A stretch of 64,000 nt of DNA from Streptomyces natalensis ATCC 27448 (GCF_000935125.1 NZ_JRKI01000061.1:310001-374000), one strand, 5' to 3'; shown: positions 18,900-29,034, counted from the first letter of the stretch. Notes: generated from the letters alone by a model not told the origin. Made by a program: numbers and translations.

Positions 18900-20996
18900 G
18901 TGACGCGCAGCGTGTACGTGACCGGGATCGACCGCGGCGACGGCCGCCAGGTCATCGAGCTGGGGGTCATGGAACTGCTGACCCGCCATGTCGACCGGGT
19001 GGGCGTCTTCCGCCCGCTGGTCCACGACGACGGACCCGACCGGCTCTTCGATCTGCTGCGGTCGCGCTACCGGCTCTCGCAGTCCCCCGACACCGTATAC
19101 GGCATCGGTTACACCGAGGCCGCCACGCTCCAGGCCGAGCGCGGCGACGACGAGCTGGTCTCCCGGCTGGTCAACCGCTTCCACGCGGTGGCGAAGGAAT
19201 ACGAGTACGTCCTGGTCCTCGGCTCGGACTTCGCCGACACCAACCTCCCGGCCGAGCTGGCGCTCAACGCCCGTCTCGCCAATGAATTCGGCGCCGCGGT
19301 GCTGCCGGTGGTCGGCGGCCAGGGCCAGGACGCGGAGTCCGTACGGGCCGAGGTCCGCAACGCCTACCGCGCCTACCACTCGCTGGGCTGCGACGTCGTC
19401 GCCATGGTCGCCAACCGGGTGGCCCCCGAACTGCGCACCGCCGTCGTCGAGCGGCTCGCCGCCCGGCTGCCCGTGCCCTGTTACGCGCTGCCCGAGGACG
19501 GTTCGCTCTCGGCGCCGACCGTCCGCCAGATCGTGCACACCCTGGGCGCCGAGGTGCTGCTCGGCGACGACTCCGGGCTCGCCCGCGACGCCCGGGACTT
19601 CGTCTTCGGCGGCGCCATGCTGCCGACGTTCCTCAAGGCGCTGACCCCCGGCTGCCTGGTGATCACCCCCGGGGACCGGGCCGACCTGGTCATCGGCTCG
19701 CTGGCCGCGCACAGCGCCGGCGCCCCGCCGATCGCCGGTGTGGTGCTCACCCTCGACGAGCGGCCCGGCCCCGACATCATGGCGCTGGCCGAACGGCTCG
19801 CCCCGGGCACCCCGGTCGTGTCCGTACCGGGCGGGTCCTTCCCGACCGCCGGCGAGCTGTTCGCCATCGAGGGCAAGCTCAACGCCGCCTCGCCGCGCAA
19901 GGCGGAGACCGCGCTGGGCCTGTTCGAGCGGCATGTGGACACCGCCGAGCTGACGAACCGTATCTCCGTCGCCCGTTCCGGCCGGGTCACCCCGATGATG
20001 TTCGAGCACGAGCTGATCGAACGCTCCCGCTCCGGCCGCCGCCGGGTCGTGCTGCCCGAGGGCGGCGAGGAGCGGGTGCTGCGCGCCGCCGATGTGCTGC
20101 TGCGCCGCGATGTCTGCGATCTGACCCTCCTGGGCGAGGAGGAGGCGATCCGCAAGCGCGCCGCCGATCTGGCCATCGACCTGGCCGGCGCCCAGATCAT
20201 CGACCCGCAGACCTCCGAGCTGCGCGAGCGGTTCGCCGAGCTGTATGCGCAGCTGCGCGCCCACAAGGGCGTCTCCTTCGAGCTGGCCCACGACGTGGTC
20301 GCGGACGTCTCGTACTTCGGGACGCTGATGGTGCAGGAGGGGCTGGCCGACGGCATGGTGTCCGGTGCCGTGCACTCCACCGCCGCCACCATCCGCCCCG
20401 CCTTCGAGATCATCAAGACGAAGCCGGGCGCGCAGATCGTGTCGTCGGTCTTCTTCATGTGCCTGGCCGACCGGGTCCTGGTCTACGGCGACTGCGCGGT
20501 CAACCCGGACCCGGACGCCGAGCAGCTGGCGGACATCGCCATCCAGTCGGCGACCACCGCGGCGCAGTTCGGCGTCGAGCCGCGGATCGCGATGCTGTCG
20601 TACTCCACCGGCACCTCCGGCTCCGGCGCCGATGTCGACAAGGTCCGCAAGGCCACCGAGATCGTCCGTGAGCGGCGCCCGGATCTGCTGGTCGAGGGGC
20701 CGATCCAGTACGACGCGGCGGTGGACGCCGCGGTCGCCGAGACCAAGCTGCCCGGCTCCGACGTCGCCGGCAAGGCCACCGTGCTGATCTTCCCGGACCT
20801 CAACACCGGCAACAACACCTACAAGGCCGTCCAGCGCTCGGCCGGAGCGGTCGCCGTCGGCCCCGTCCTCCAAGGTCTGCGCAAGCCCGTCAACGACCTC
20901 TCGCGCGGTGCGCTGGTGCAGGACATCGTGACCACCGTCGCCATCACGGCCATCCAGGCGCAGGGCGCGCAGCCCGGCGCCGGACAGACCGCCTGA
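18900..20996 (+). CDS. pta: phosphate acetyltransferase
   Basis: Pta converts acetyl-CoA and phosphate to acetyl phosphate and CoA. The 698-residue protein is the long form: an N-terminal CobB/MinD-like P-loop-fold region (about 1-210; VYVTGIDRGDGRQVIELGV), a DRTGG domain (about 215-330) and the C-terminal catalytic PTA domain (from about 365; VSGAVHSTAATIRPAFEIIK, SYSTGTSGSGADVDKV, FPDLNTGNNTYKAVQRSA). The N-terminal domain lacks a full GxxGxGK P-loop, reading GIDRGDGRQ. GTG 18900 has GGAGAG upstream. ackA begins 29 bases after the stop, forming the acetate overflow and assimilation operon. Confidence 0.95.
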   Translation: MTRSVYVTGIDRGDGRQVIELGVMELLTRHVDRVGVFRPLVHDDGPDRLFDLLRSRYRLSQSPDTVYGIGYTEAATLQAERGDDELVSRLVNRFHAVAKEYEYVLVLGSDFADTNLPAELALNARLANEFGAAVLPVVGGQGQDAESVRAEVRNAYRAYHSLGCDVVAMVANRVAPELRTAVVERLAARLPVPCYALPEDGSLSAPTVRQIVHTLGAEVLLGDDSGLARDARDFVFGGAMLPTFLKALTPGCLVITPGDRADLVIGSLAAHSAGAPPIAGVVLTLDERPGPDIMALAERLAPGTPVVSVPGGSFPTAGELFAIEGKLNAASPRKAETALGLFERHVDTAELTNRISVARSGRVTPMMFEHELIERSRSGRRRVVLPEGGEERVLRAADVLLRRDVCDLTLLGEEEAIRKRAADLAIDLAGAQIIDPQTSELRERFAELYAQLRAHKGVSFELAHDVVADVSYFGTLMVQEGLADGMVSGAVHSTAATIRPAFEIIKTKPGAQIVSSVFFMCLADRVLVYGDCAVNPDPDAEQLADIAIQSATTAAQFGVEPRIAMLSYSTGTSGSGADVDKVRKATEIVRERRPDLLVEGPIQYDAAVDAAVAETKLPGSDVAGKATVLIFPDLNTGNNTYKAVQRSAGAVAVGPVLQGLRKPVNDLSRGALVQDIVTTVAITAIQAQGAQPGAGQTA

Positions 20997-21025
20997 ACTC
21001 GTCACCTCTCACCGGAAAGCCGTAC

Positions 21026-22237
<1,212 letters not shown>

Positions 22238-22298
22238 ACGTTGGTGTTTCCACCTACCGGAATATTCCGCTCAGAAACAAACCGATAGGATCCAAGCC

Positions 22299-23726
22299 AT
22301 GCGCCGTTCCAAAATCGTCTGCACCCTGGGCCCCGCCGTCGACTCCTTCGAGCAGCTGAAGACGCTGATCGAGGCCGGTATGAATGTGGCCCGTTTCAAT
22401 ATGAGCCACGGGACCCACTCGGAGCACGAGGAGCGGTACCACCGCCTCCGCAAGGCTCAGGAGGAGACCGGCCGCGCCATCGGCGTGCTGGCCGACCTCC
22501 AGGGCCCCAAGATCCGTCTGGAGACCTTCGCCGAGGGCCCGGTGGAGCTGGTACGCGGTGACGAGTTCGTCATCACCACCGAGGACGTGCCCGGCGACAA
22601 GACCATCTGCGGCACGACCTACAAAGGCCTGCCCGGCGATGTCTCCAAGGGCGACCCGGTCCTGATCAACGACGGCAACGTCGCCCTCCAGGTCGTCGAG
22701 GTCGACGGCCCGCGGGTGCGCACCATCGTCATCGAGGGCGGGGTCATCTCCGACCACAAGGGCATCAACCTGCCGGGCGCCGCGGTGAACGTCCCCGCGC
22801 TGTCCGAGAAGGACATCGAGGACCTCAAGTTCGCGCTGCGCATGGGCTGCGACATGGTCGCGCTGTCCTTCGTCCGCGATGCGAAGGACGTCCAGGACGT
22901 GCACCGCGTCATGGACGAGGTCGGCCGCCGCGTCCCGGTCATCGCCAAGGTGGAGAAGCCGCAGGCGGTGGCCAACATGCAGGACGTCGTGATGGCCTTC
23001 GACGCGGTCATGGTGGCGCGTGGTGACCTGGCGGTGGAGTATCCGCTGGAGAAGGTCCCGATGGTGCAGAAGCGCCTGGTGGAGATGTGCCGGCGCAATG
23101 CCAAGCCGGTGATCGTGGCGACCCAGATGATGGAGTCGATGATCACCAACTCCCGGCCGACCCGCGCCGAGGCGTCCGACGTCGCCAACGCCATCCTCGA
23201 CGGCGCGGACGCGGTCATGCTCTCCGCGGAGTCGTCGGTGGGCCAGTACCCGATCGAGACCGTCAAGACGATGTCGAAGATCGTCGAGGCGGCCGAGGAG
23301 GAGCTGCTGTCCAAGGGCCTCCAGCCGCTGGTGCCGGGCAAGAAGCCGCGTACCCAGGGCGGCGCGGTGGCCCGTGCGGCCTGCGAGATGGCCGACTTCC
23401 TCAACGGCAAGGCGCTGGTGGCCTTCACCCAGTCCGGCGACACCGCCCGCCGGCTGTCCCGCTACCGGGCCGCGCAGCCGATCCTGGCCTTCACCACGGA
23501 GGTCGCCACCCGTAACCAGCTGGCGCTCAGCTGGGGCGTGGACCCCTTCGTCGTGCCGTACGTGGACAACACCGACGCGATGGTCGACCTGGTGGACGCC
23601 GAGCTGCTCAAGCTCCAGCGCTACAGCGAGGGCGACACCATGCTGATCACCGCCGGTTCGCCCCCCGGCGTTCCCGGCACCACCAACATGGTGCGGGTGC
23701 ACCACCTGGGCGGCGGCCGCGCCTGA
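22299..23726 (+). CDS. pyk: pyruvate kinase
   Basis: Pyk makes pyruvate and ATP from phosphoenolpyruvate and ADP. The 475-residue protein opens with MRRSKIVCTLGPAVDS and has VARFNMSHG (potassium and PEP binding), the catalytic-site KVEKPQAV, MVARGDLAVEYP (magnesium) and the ATQMMESM segment. The C-terminal allosteric domain is complete. The start ATG 22299 has only a weak GGATCC ahead of it. The 61-base gap after ackA is richer in A and T than its surroundings and may hold a promoter. A strong hairpin follows the stop. Confidence 0.96.
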   Translation: MRRSKIVCTLGPAVDSFEQLKTLIEAGMNVARFNMSHGTHSEHEERYHRLRKAQEETGRAIGVLADLQGPKIRLETFAEGPVELVRGDEFVITTEDVPGDKTICGTTYKGLPGDVSKGDPVLINDGNVALQVVEVDGPRVRTIVIEGGVISDHKGINLPGAAVNVPALSEKDIEDLKFALRMGCDMVALSFVRDAKDVQDVHRVMDEVGRRVPVIAKVEKPQAVANMQDVVMAFDAVMVARGDLAVEYPLEKVPMVQKRLVEMCRRNAKPVIVATQMMESMITNSRPTRAEASDVANAILDGADAVMLSAESSVGQYPIETVKTMSKIVEAAEEELLSKGLQPLVPGKKPRTQGGAVARAACEMADFLNGKALVAFTQSGDTARRLSRYRAAQPILAFTTEVATRNQLALSWGVDPFVVPYVDNTDAMVDLVDAELLKLQRYSEGDTMLITAGSPPGVPGTTNMVRVHHLGGGRA

Positions 23727-23743
23727 GGCTCCCCCCGGCATGC

Positions 23744-23781
23744 GGAAGGCCCCGTTCCTCCTCGGAGGAACGGGGCCTTCC
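23744..23781. terminator. perfect 17-bp hairpin terminator after pyk
   Basis: The arms 23744-23760 and 23765-23781 are exactly complementary with loop CTCG, followed by TTGTG. It lies between convergent pyk and the secreted-protein operon and can serve both. Confidence 0.88.
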
Positions 23782-23825
23782 TTGTGCGGCTCCCGGAGGG
23801 GCTCGGGGGTTTCAGTCCCTGATGG

Positions 23826-25136
23826 TCACGAGTCCTTGATGGACACGTTCATACCGGGGACGTGGAGATTGCCGCCGAACTGGCCCGCCTGGTCGAGCTT
23901 CACCTTGGTGAAATAGGCGTACGAGACATTGAGCGGCGGCGGGTGCTCCGGATCGAAGACGATCGGGATCAGCCCGAACAGATTGCCCTGGAGCCGCTCG
24001 GTGTACATCGTCACCTTGCCGCCGCGGATCGTGGAGGTGGACCCGGGCGTCGACTGGACGTGGTACTTCTTGCCGGTCGCCTTGTCGTCCACGATCTGGT
24101 GCAGGTCGCCGATGTCGATGCTGTCGGCGGTGAACTTCAGCACCTGCTTGGTGTGGCCGTTCTGCGTGGTGACGTTGACGACACCCTCGTAGTTCAGACC
24201 GCGCAGGGTGAGCCCGCTGGACTCCAGGTGCCAGGGCTCGTCGGGCAGGGTGACGGGCGTCTGCTCGTCCTTGCCCTTCTGCTTGTTCTCGACGACGCAG
24301 GGGTAGGACTGCTTGCCGCTGGCGTCCTTGCCGTCGAGCCCGCCGCCGGGCAGGGCGTTGTCCGCCGTGCCGACGGCACCGTGGACGGTGTCGTTGGCCG
24401 CCTTCGACGGGTCCTGGACGGCTCTGGTGGCGCCGTCCTTGAGGCCGTTGACCGTCTCCGAGAGCTGGTTGGTCCCGGATCCGGAGTCCTTGGACGAGGA
24501 CGAGGTGTCCGCGGACGAGGTGTCCTTGGACGCGGACGGCGAAGGGCTCGGCGAGGCCGTCTTGGCCGCCGACGGGCTCGGCGACGACGACGGCTGACTG
24601 CTGGAGGAGTCGTCGGACGACTTCCCGCCGAAGAGACCGCCGAGCGCATCGCCGATGCCGCCGAGCAGACCGCCGTCGTCCTTCGTGTCCGAGGAGGCCG
24701 ACGGCGACGGGGTCGCGGAGCCGGAGGGCTCATCGGTCTTCTGGGACGCGGACGGCGCGGGTGCGGGCGTGCTGCCCGCGTCCTTGCCGGCCGAGGGCGA
24801 CGGCGAGGGCTTGGCGGACGGCTTCGCGGACGGCTGGGTGGCGTCCTTCTTCGGCTGGTCCTTCGTGTCCTGCTTGGCCTTGGTGTCCCCGCCCGCCTTG
24901 TCCGGGGCGGTGACGCACGGGCCGTCCTTGAACGGGCTCTTGGGCGCAGTCTTGGCAATCGCCATCTGGGGCGTGAGCCCCATGCCCATGAGCACGGCGG
25001 ACGGCATGGCGGCGATGGCGATTGCCTTGCCCGCGGGCATGTGGAGCCGAGTCAGCAGCGGCTTCCTCGGCGCAGCGTGCCGCGGCCCGGTTCTCTGCCC
25101 GGCGGCTGCGTTCTCGTGCAGCTCATCACCCGGCAC
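23826..25136 (-). CDS. secreted low-complexity protein of the DUF6230-DUF6114 operon
   Basis: The product has 436 residues. Its basic N-terminus is followed by a hydrophobic segment (AIAIAAMPSAVLMGMGLTPQMAIA, about 41-60), a probable signal peptide. Residues of about 80-270 are a disordered region rich in Ser, Pro, Lys, Asp and Ala. The C-terminal 170 residues (PCVVENKQKG...VSYAYFTKVKLDQAGQFGGNLHVPG) look like a folded beta-rich domain with two Cys in the protein overall (GPCV and YPCV). GTG 25136 has GGGAGG upstream and overlaps the DUF6114 stop by 11 bases. Homologues are, as I recall, sometimes named hydrogenase expression protein HypF; nothing here resembles a HypF carbamoyltransferase. 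Probably an envelope or spore-wall protein; function unknown. Confidence 0.8.
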   Translation of the reverse strand: MPGDELHENAAAGQRTGPRHAAPRKPLLTRLHMPAGKAIAIAAMPSAVLMGMGLTPQMAIAKTAPKSPFKDGPCVTAPDKAGGDTKAKQDTKDQPKKDATQPSAKPSAKPSPSPSAGKDAGSTPAPAPSASQKTDEPSGSATPSPSASSDTKDDGGLLGGIGDALGGLFGGKSSDDSSSSQPSSSPSPSAAKTASPSPSPSASKDTSSADTSSSSKDSGSGTNQLSETVNGLKDGATRAVQDPSKAANDTVHGAVGTADNALPGGGLDGKDASGKQSYPCVVENKQKGKDEQTPVTLPDEPWHLESSGLTLRGLNYEGVVNVTTQNGHTKQVLKFTADSIDIGDLHQIVDDKATGKKYHVQSTPGSTSTIRGGKVTMYTERLQGNLFGLIPIVFDPEHPPPLNVSYAYFTKVKLDQAGQFGGNLHVPGMNVSIKDS

Positions 25137-25695
25137 GGTGCCTCCCGTTCAATCCGTCGTTCGGGCTCGTTCCTGACAGGTCGCCCAGTCCGAAGCCCAA
25201 CCCGGACCCGCCACCGGTAGCCGGCGCGGGATTGGTGGCGACCACCGGCCCGGCGATCACCTTGCGGTCCTGCTCGCCGTCATCACCCTCCGCAAGCGGC
25301 TTGCCCGGCGCCCAGGCGACCGCCAGCGCACCGCCGATCAGCCCCAGGAGCAGACCGACCACGAAGCCGCCGAAGTTCGAGACGACGAAGGAGACGAGGG
25401 AGAGCAGGATCGCCGCCACACCCGCGAACACCCGCGAAACGGGCTGGAACCACATGGTCAGACCGAGCACGACGAGCAGTACGCCGATGATCAGCGAGCC
25501 GGCGCCGGCGGTGGTGGCCATGCTGAGGGTCATCCCGCCGAGCGAGAGGTGCGCGTAGGGGAAGTACATGATCGGGACGCCGGCGAGCAGCGTCAGCATG
25601 CCGCCCCAGAACGGGCGGCGGCCGCGCCACTCCCCGAACGAACGGCGCTTCTGGCCGATGGACTCGATCAGCCGGGGTCGCGTGTCGGCGCTCAT
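25126..25695 (-). CDS. DUF6114 family membrane protein
   Basis: The 189-residue protein has a cytoplasmic start, then four to five hydrophobic helices (MLTLLAGVPIMYFPYAHLSL, AGSLIIGVLLVVLGLTMWF, VFAGVAAILLSLVSFVVSNFGGFVVGLLLGLIGGALAVAW) and a charged Gly-rich tail. It matches what I know of DUF6114, an actinomycete membrane family found beside DUF6230. ATG 25695 has GAGGAG 9 bases upstream. It is the middle gene of a three-gene operon. Function is unknown; it may anchor or export the two secreted partners. Confidence 0.8.
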   Translation of the reverse strand: MSADTRPRLIESIGQKRRSFGEWRGRRPFWGGMLTLLAGVPIMYFPYAHLSLGGMTLSMATTAGAGSLIIGVLLVVLGLTMWFQPVSRVFAGVAAILLSLVSFVVSNFGGFVVGLLLGLIGGALAVAWAPGKPLAEGDDGEQDRKVIAGPVVATNPAPATGGGSGLGFGLGDLSGTSPNDGLNGRHRAG

Positions 25696-25827
25696 GATGT
25701 ACAGCTCCTCGGGACTGGCAAATCGGTGGTACTGAGCTGGAGTGCCGCTCTGCGCACGGGGCATACGGGCACGGGGCACGGCGAAATACCGCCGCACAGC
25801 TCGCCCCGCGCCCGCACGCTCAGTGCG

Positions 25828-26445
25828 TCAGTAGCACTCGTTCTTGCCCTGGCTGACGCTCATCTTGAGGCCGCTGAGCTTGAACGTGCCGGCCGTGGTG
25901 GCCCAGGCGCGCTGCTTGACGTGGGTCAGCGTGGCCGAGTCGGCTTCCTGGGCGAACGAGCCGGGGTCGGCCTTGTCGCCCTTGTGCATGCCCGGGCCCT
26001 TGGACGTCGAGCCCGCAGCAACACCGATGTTGATGTTGTTGAAGGTCGCGTCCGCGCTGAGCTGATCCAGGTCGATGTAGAGGTTCTTGGCCTCCACCGG
26101 CGTGCTGCCGCCACCGGCCTGGAGCTTCATCGAGACATCGCCGAAGACCGGAACCGGCACCACGACGGACTGGCACAGGTTGTGGATCTTGGCGTTCGAG
26201 AACCCCGAGACCGCAACCGGGACGTTCTTGCCGCCCTTCTGCGTGTCAACGGCTCCGTACTGAACGAACCCGGTGCCGTCCAGGCGGTCGGTAGCGACCT
26301 TGAACTGCTGGCCGGAAACGCTGAACGACGCCGCGAGCGCACCCTGCGAGAGGGCGACACCTATCGCGGCCGTCGCGGCAACGCTCGGCACCATGACGAC
26401 GGCGAACCGCTTCCATCTGGTCCCGCCACGAGCCAGGGACTCCAT
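25828..26445 (-). CDS. DUF6230 family secreted protein
   Basis: The 205-residue protein has a classic signal peptide (RWKRFAVVMVPSVAATAAIGVALSQGALA, cleavage near residue 34), then a beta-rich mature domain with one Cys pair (LCQS and the C-terminal NECY). ATG 26445 is preceded by an excellent AAGGAGGA. I recall this family (DUF6230) being loosely annotated as cholesterol esterase in Streptomyces, but I see no GxSxG lipase motif, so I do not accept that function. It heads the operon DUF6230-DUF6114-low-complexity secreted protein, 132 bases upstream of the DUF6114 start. Confidence 0.82.
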   Translation of the reverse strand: MESLARGGTRWKRFAVVMVPSVAATAAIGVALSQGALAASFSVSGQQFKVATDRLDGTGFVQYGAVDTQKGGKNVPVAVSGFSNAKIHNLCQSVVVPVPVFGDVSMKLQAGGGSTPVEAKNLYIDLDQLSADATFNNINIGVAAGSTSKGPGMHKGDKADPGSFAQEADSATLTHVKQRAWATTAGTFKLSGLKMSVSQGKNECY

Positions 26446-27070
26446 GACTTTCCTCCTTCTCGGACGTACATCTCCGGTACCCGCCCTCTCAGTTGAGAGC
26501 AGCCGCACCTGGGATGGGAGAAGTGCTACGTCCTCGGGAAGGAGAGCGCCTGTCCTCGGAGGCGCTTCGCGTTCCGATTACCGGCGATCACCCCCGAGCG
26601 ACAACCACTGGCCACGCTCACGCGCAACCGCACTGGACAGGCCCTGCCGGGTGGGGCAGAGACCCCCCTGTCCACGGCCGGCGCTCACCGTCGCCGACCA
26701 CTCGGTGGGGACCCAAGTACCCCGCGGCGCCAACCGGATGCCGGGCTGCGGGAAGGGACCGAGCGTGGCCGATCGTCGTGCATTCGGAGCCGCCGCACAA
26801 GGGGCTCGTTACTTGCGGGTAACGGACCGATAAACTAGCCGCGACCCGCTGATACCGAACGGCCACACACCGTCGTACTGACCGTGACGGGACATCGGGC
26901 ATTTGCGGGCACATCACCGCGAAGCCGGTGGCCTGGCTTACTCCAAGTAACAGCGCCTACGATTACCAAGATTTGGTAAAGCGTAGGCGCCATTCCGTTT
27001 GCCGAGACACCTCGTGGGAGGTGTGTGGAGGTCGTACGGGGCGGAATAACCCGTAGCCCTCGAAGAGGTG
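26446..27070. other. 625-base gene-free region upstream of the DUF6230 operon
   Basis: No convincing gene is present. The right part (26940-27000) is notably A+T-rich for this genome and holds a nested palindrome at 26953-26990. The left part should contain the DUF6230 promoter. The region is also the 3' flank of the thioredoxin gene. Confidence 0.55.
26953..26990. promoter_or_regulatory. nested A+T-rich palindrome downstream of the thioredoxin gene
   Basis: An outer 9-bp stem (26953-26961 GCGCCTACG with 26982-26990) encloses an inner 7-bp stem TTACCAA/TTGGTAA (26963-26969 with 26973-26979) around a 3-base loop. It could end the thioredoxin transcript, but there is no T tract in that direction, and TTACCAA-GAT-TTGGTAA is also operator-like. 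Confidence 0.45.
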
Positions 27071-28036
27071 TCAGAACAGTACGCGGGCCAGTGCCGTACG
27101 CGCCGCGGTGACCCTCGGGTCCTCCGCGCCGATCACCTCGAAAAGCTCCAGCAGCCGCACCCGCGCGGCCTCCCGGTCCTCGCCCGCGGTCCGCCGGACC
27201 GTGTCGACCAGCCGCCCGAAGGCGTCCTCGACATGCCCGCCGACCAGGTCGAGATCGGCGGCGCGGATCTGCGCCGCCACATCGGCCGGGGCGTCGGCGG
27301 CTTCCTTGCGCACCGCCTGCGGGTCCAGGTCCTGCACCCGGCGCAGCAGCTCGGCCTGTGCCAGACCCAGCTTCGCCTCCGGGTTGGCCGGGTCGTCGGA
27401 CAGGACGTTCTTGTACGCCTGGATCGCGCCGCCCAGATCACCGGCGTCCAGCGCCGTACCCGCCGCCTCCAGCAGCGCGTCGTAGGGGCCGGCCGGCTTG
27501 GGCTGCTCGGCCGGCTGCTCGTCCGCGGCCGAGGCGTCCACCGGGGCGCCCACGATGCCGAACTGCTGCTCGGCGGCCTGGACCAGCTGGTCGAGCACCT
27601 GGCGGATCTGCGCCTCCGGGGCCGCGCCCTGGAACAGCGGGATGGGCTGGCCGGCGACCACCGCGAAGACGGCCGGGATGCCCTGCACCCCGAACTGCTG
27701 GAAGAGCATCTGGTTGGCGTCGACGTCGATCTTGGCCAGCACGAACTTGCCGGCGTACTCGGTGGCGAGGCGCTCCAGCAGCGGACCCAGCTGCTTGCAC
27801 GGCTCGCACCACTCGGCCCAGAAGTCGATGACGACCGGAACCTCGGTGGAGCGCTGGAGGACGTCCTGCTGGAACCCCGCCTCGTCGACGTCGAACACCA
27901 GCTGGGCCCCGCCCGCGGGCGCGCCCGTGCGGGCCGCCTCGGCGCGTGCCTGTTCGGCCTTCTGCTTCGCTTCCCCGGCCGACTTCACCGCTGCGAGGTC
28001 GACGACTCCACTCATGGACATGTTGCGTGGCTGCAT
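27071..28036 (-). CDS. YbbN/CnoX-like thioredoxin with C-terminal TPR region
   Basis: The 321-residue protein has an Ala/Lys-rich start, a thioredoxin fold (about 45-155) with active site WAEWCEPCKQLG and cis-Pro in GVQGIPAVF, a linker, and helical tetratricopeptide repeats to the C-terminus (YDALLEAAGTALDAGDLGGAIQAY). This plan matches YbbN/CnoX chaperone-redoxins, which hold oxidation-prone clients. Unlike E. coli CnoX, both active-site Cys are kept, so oxidoreductase activity is likely. ATG 28036 has GGGAGGA upstream. It is divergent from a TetR gene across a 362-base gap. Confidence 0.9.
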   Translation of the reverse strand: MQPRNMSMSGVVDLAAVKSAGEAKQKAEQARAEAARTGAPAGGAQLVFDVDEAGFQQDVLQRSTEVPVVIDFWAEWCEPCKQLGPLLERLATEYAGKFVLAKIDVDANQMLFQQFGVQGIPAVFAVVAGQPIPLFQGAAPEAQIRQVLDQLVQAAEQQFGIVGAPVDASAADEQPAEQPKPAGPYDALLEAAGTALDAGDLGGAIQAYKNVLSDDPANPEAKLGLAQAELLRRVQDLDPQAVRKEAADAPADVAAQIRAADLDLVGGHVEDAFGRLVDTVRRTAGEDREAARVRLLELFEVIGAEDPRVTAARTALARVLF

Positions 28037-28272
28037 GGGTCCATCCTCCCCCCTGGGCGCCTTGTTCCGAAAAGCGATCCGGAAAGCGGTCCGGAATGCC
28101 TGCACCCTGCGTACGCCCCGCCGGCTTGCCGACGTACGCCCGGGCCGTACCCGGAGCCGGTCCCGAGGAGAACCGGCGTACGGTCCCGAGGAGGACCGCT
28201 ACTGCTGCGTGGCCATGGGTCCCCACCCACGGCCGGTGGTTGTCGCTGCGCGAGCCCGTATCGTGCGAGCTC

Positions 28273-28295
28273 TTACGCTACGACCCGTAGCGTAA
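28273..28295. promoter_or_regulatory. inverted repeat, probable TetR-family operator
   Basis: The arms TTACGCTAC (28273-28281) and GTAGCGTAA (28287-28295) are perfect with a 5-base spacer GACCC. This 23-bp symmetry is typical of a TetR operator and lies about 105 bases before the tetR start, in the gap shared with the divergent thioredoxin gene. Apart from this the 28037-28398 gap shows two near-repeats of GGTCCCGAGGAG near 28155 and 28185, and no gene. Confidence 0.6.
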
Positions 28296-28385
28296 CTGGC
28301 CACGACCCCCGTCCGGCACCGATATCCGGCCCCGCCGGACGTGATCTGGCTCACGAGGCGCGCCGCCCGGCCCCCTACCGGCCGG

Positions 28386-28391
28386 TATGGT
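28386..28391 (+). promoter_or_regulatory. probable -10 hexamer TATGGT of a leaderless tetR message
   Basis: TATGGT is followed by exactly 7 bases and then ATG 28399, the spacing of streptomycete leaderless promoters. Confidence 0.5.
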
Positions 28392-28398
28392 CGCCCGC

Positions 28399-29034
28399 AT
28401 GCCCGACTCCACCAGCCCCCGGAAAGGCCGCCCCGGCCGCCCGCGCAGCGCCGAGGCCGACCGCGCCATCCTGGACGCGACCCGCGCCGCGCTCGTCGAC
28501 GTGGGCTGGGGAAAACTGACCATGGGCGAGGTGGCGGCCCGCGCCGGCGTCGCCAAAACCACCCTCTACCGCCGCTGGGCCAACAAGAACGAACTCGTCG
28601 TGGACGCCGTGGCAGTCCTCTTCGACGAGCTCGAACTGCCCGACCGGGGCTGTCTGAAAGCCGATATCGAGGGCGTGGTGCTCCAGTTCGGCGCGCTGCT
28701 CGCCCGGCCCGAGACCAAAACGGCGCTGATGGCCGTGGTCGCCGAGTCCACCACCGACGACGCGCTGCGCGAACGGATCCGCTCGGCGATCGTCGACCGC
28801 CAGAAGCGGCTGGTCGTCCTGGGCCGCGAACGCGCCCAGCAGCGCGGGGAACTGCCGCCCGACAGCCCCGGTACCGAGGGCGCGCTGGCCGCCGGCCAGG
28901 CCATCGGCCTGATCTTCGACGTGATCGCCGGCGCGATCATCCACCGCACCCTGGTCTCCTCCGAGCCGGTGGACCCGGCCTGGGCGCAGAACTTCGCGAC
29001 GCTGCTGCTGACGGGGCTGGTGGGGCTGGGCTGA
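28399..29034 (+). CDS. TetR/AcrR family transcriptional regulator
   Basis: The 211-residue protein has an Arg/Pro-rich start, then the TetR DNA-binding domain (about 17-65; ILDATRAALVDVGWGKLTMGEVAARAGVAKTTLYRRWANKNELV) and an all-helical ligand domain whose C-terminal part resembles the TetR_C_11 type (SAIVDRQKRLVVLGRERAQQRGELP). I prefer ATG 28399 with the leaderless -10 before it; ATG 28387 would add four residues. It is not next to an obvious efflux pump or enzyme target, and probably controls itself through the inverted repeat at 28273; the ligand is unknown. Confidence 0.88.
   Translation: MPDSTSPRKGRPGRPRSAEADRAILDATRAALVDVGWGKLTMGEVAARAGVAKTTLYRRWANKNELVVDAVAVLFDELELPDRGCLKADIEGVVLQFGALLARPETKTALMAVVAESTTDDALRERIRSAIVDRQKRLVVLGRERAQQRGELPPDSPGTEGALAAGQAIGLIFDVIAGAIIHRTLVSSEPVDPAWAQNFATLLLTGLVGLG

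Noticed and set aside
23826-25136. HypF hydrogenase maturation protein
   Set aside because: There is no acylphosphatase, zinc finger or carbamoyltransferase motif. The protein is secreted and largely disordered.
25828-26445. Cholesterol esterase
   Set aside because: No GxSxG motif or alpha/beta-hydrolase signs are seen in the mature domain.
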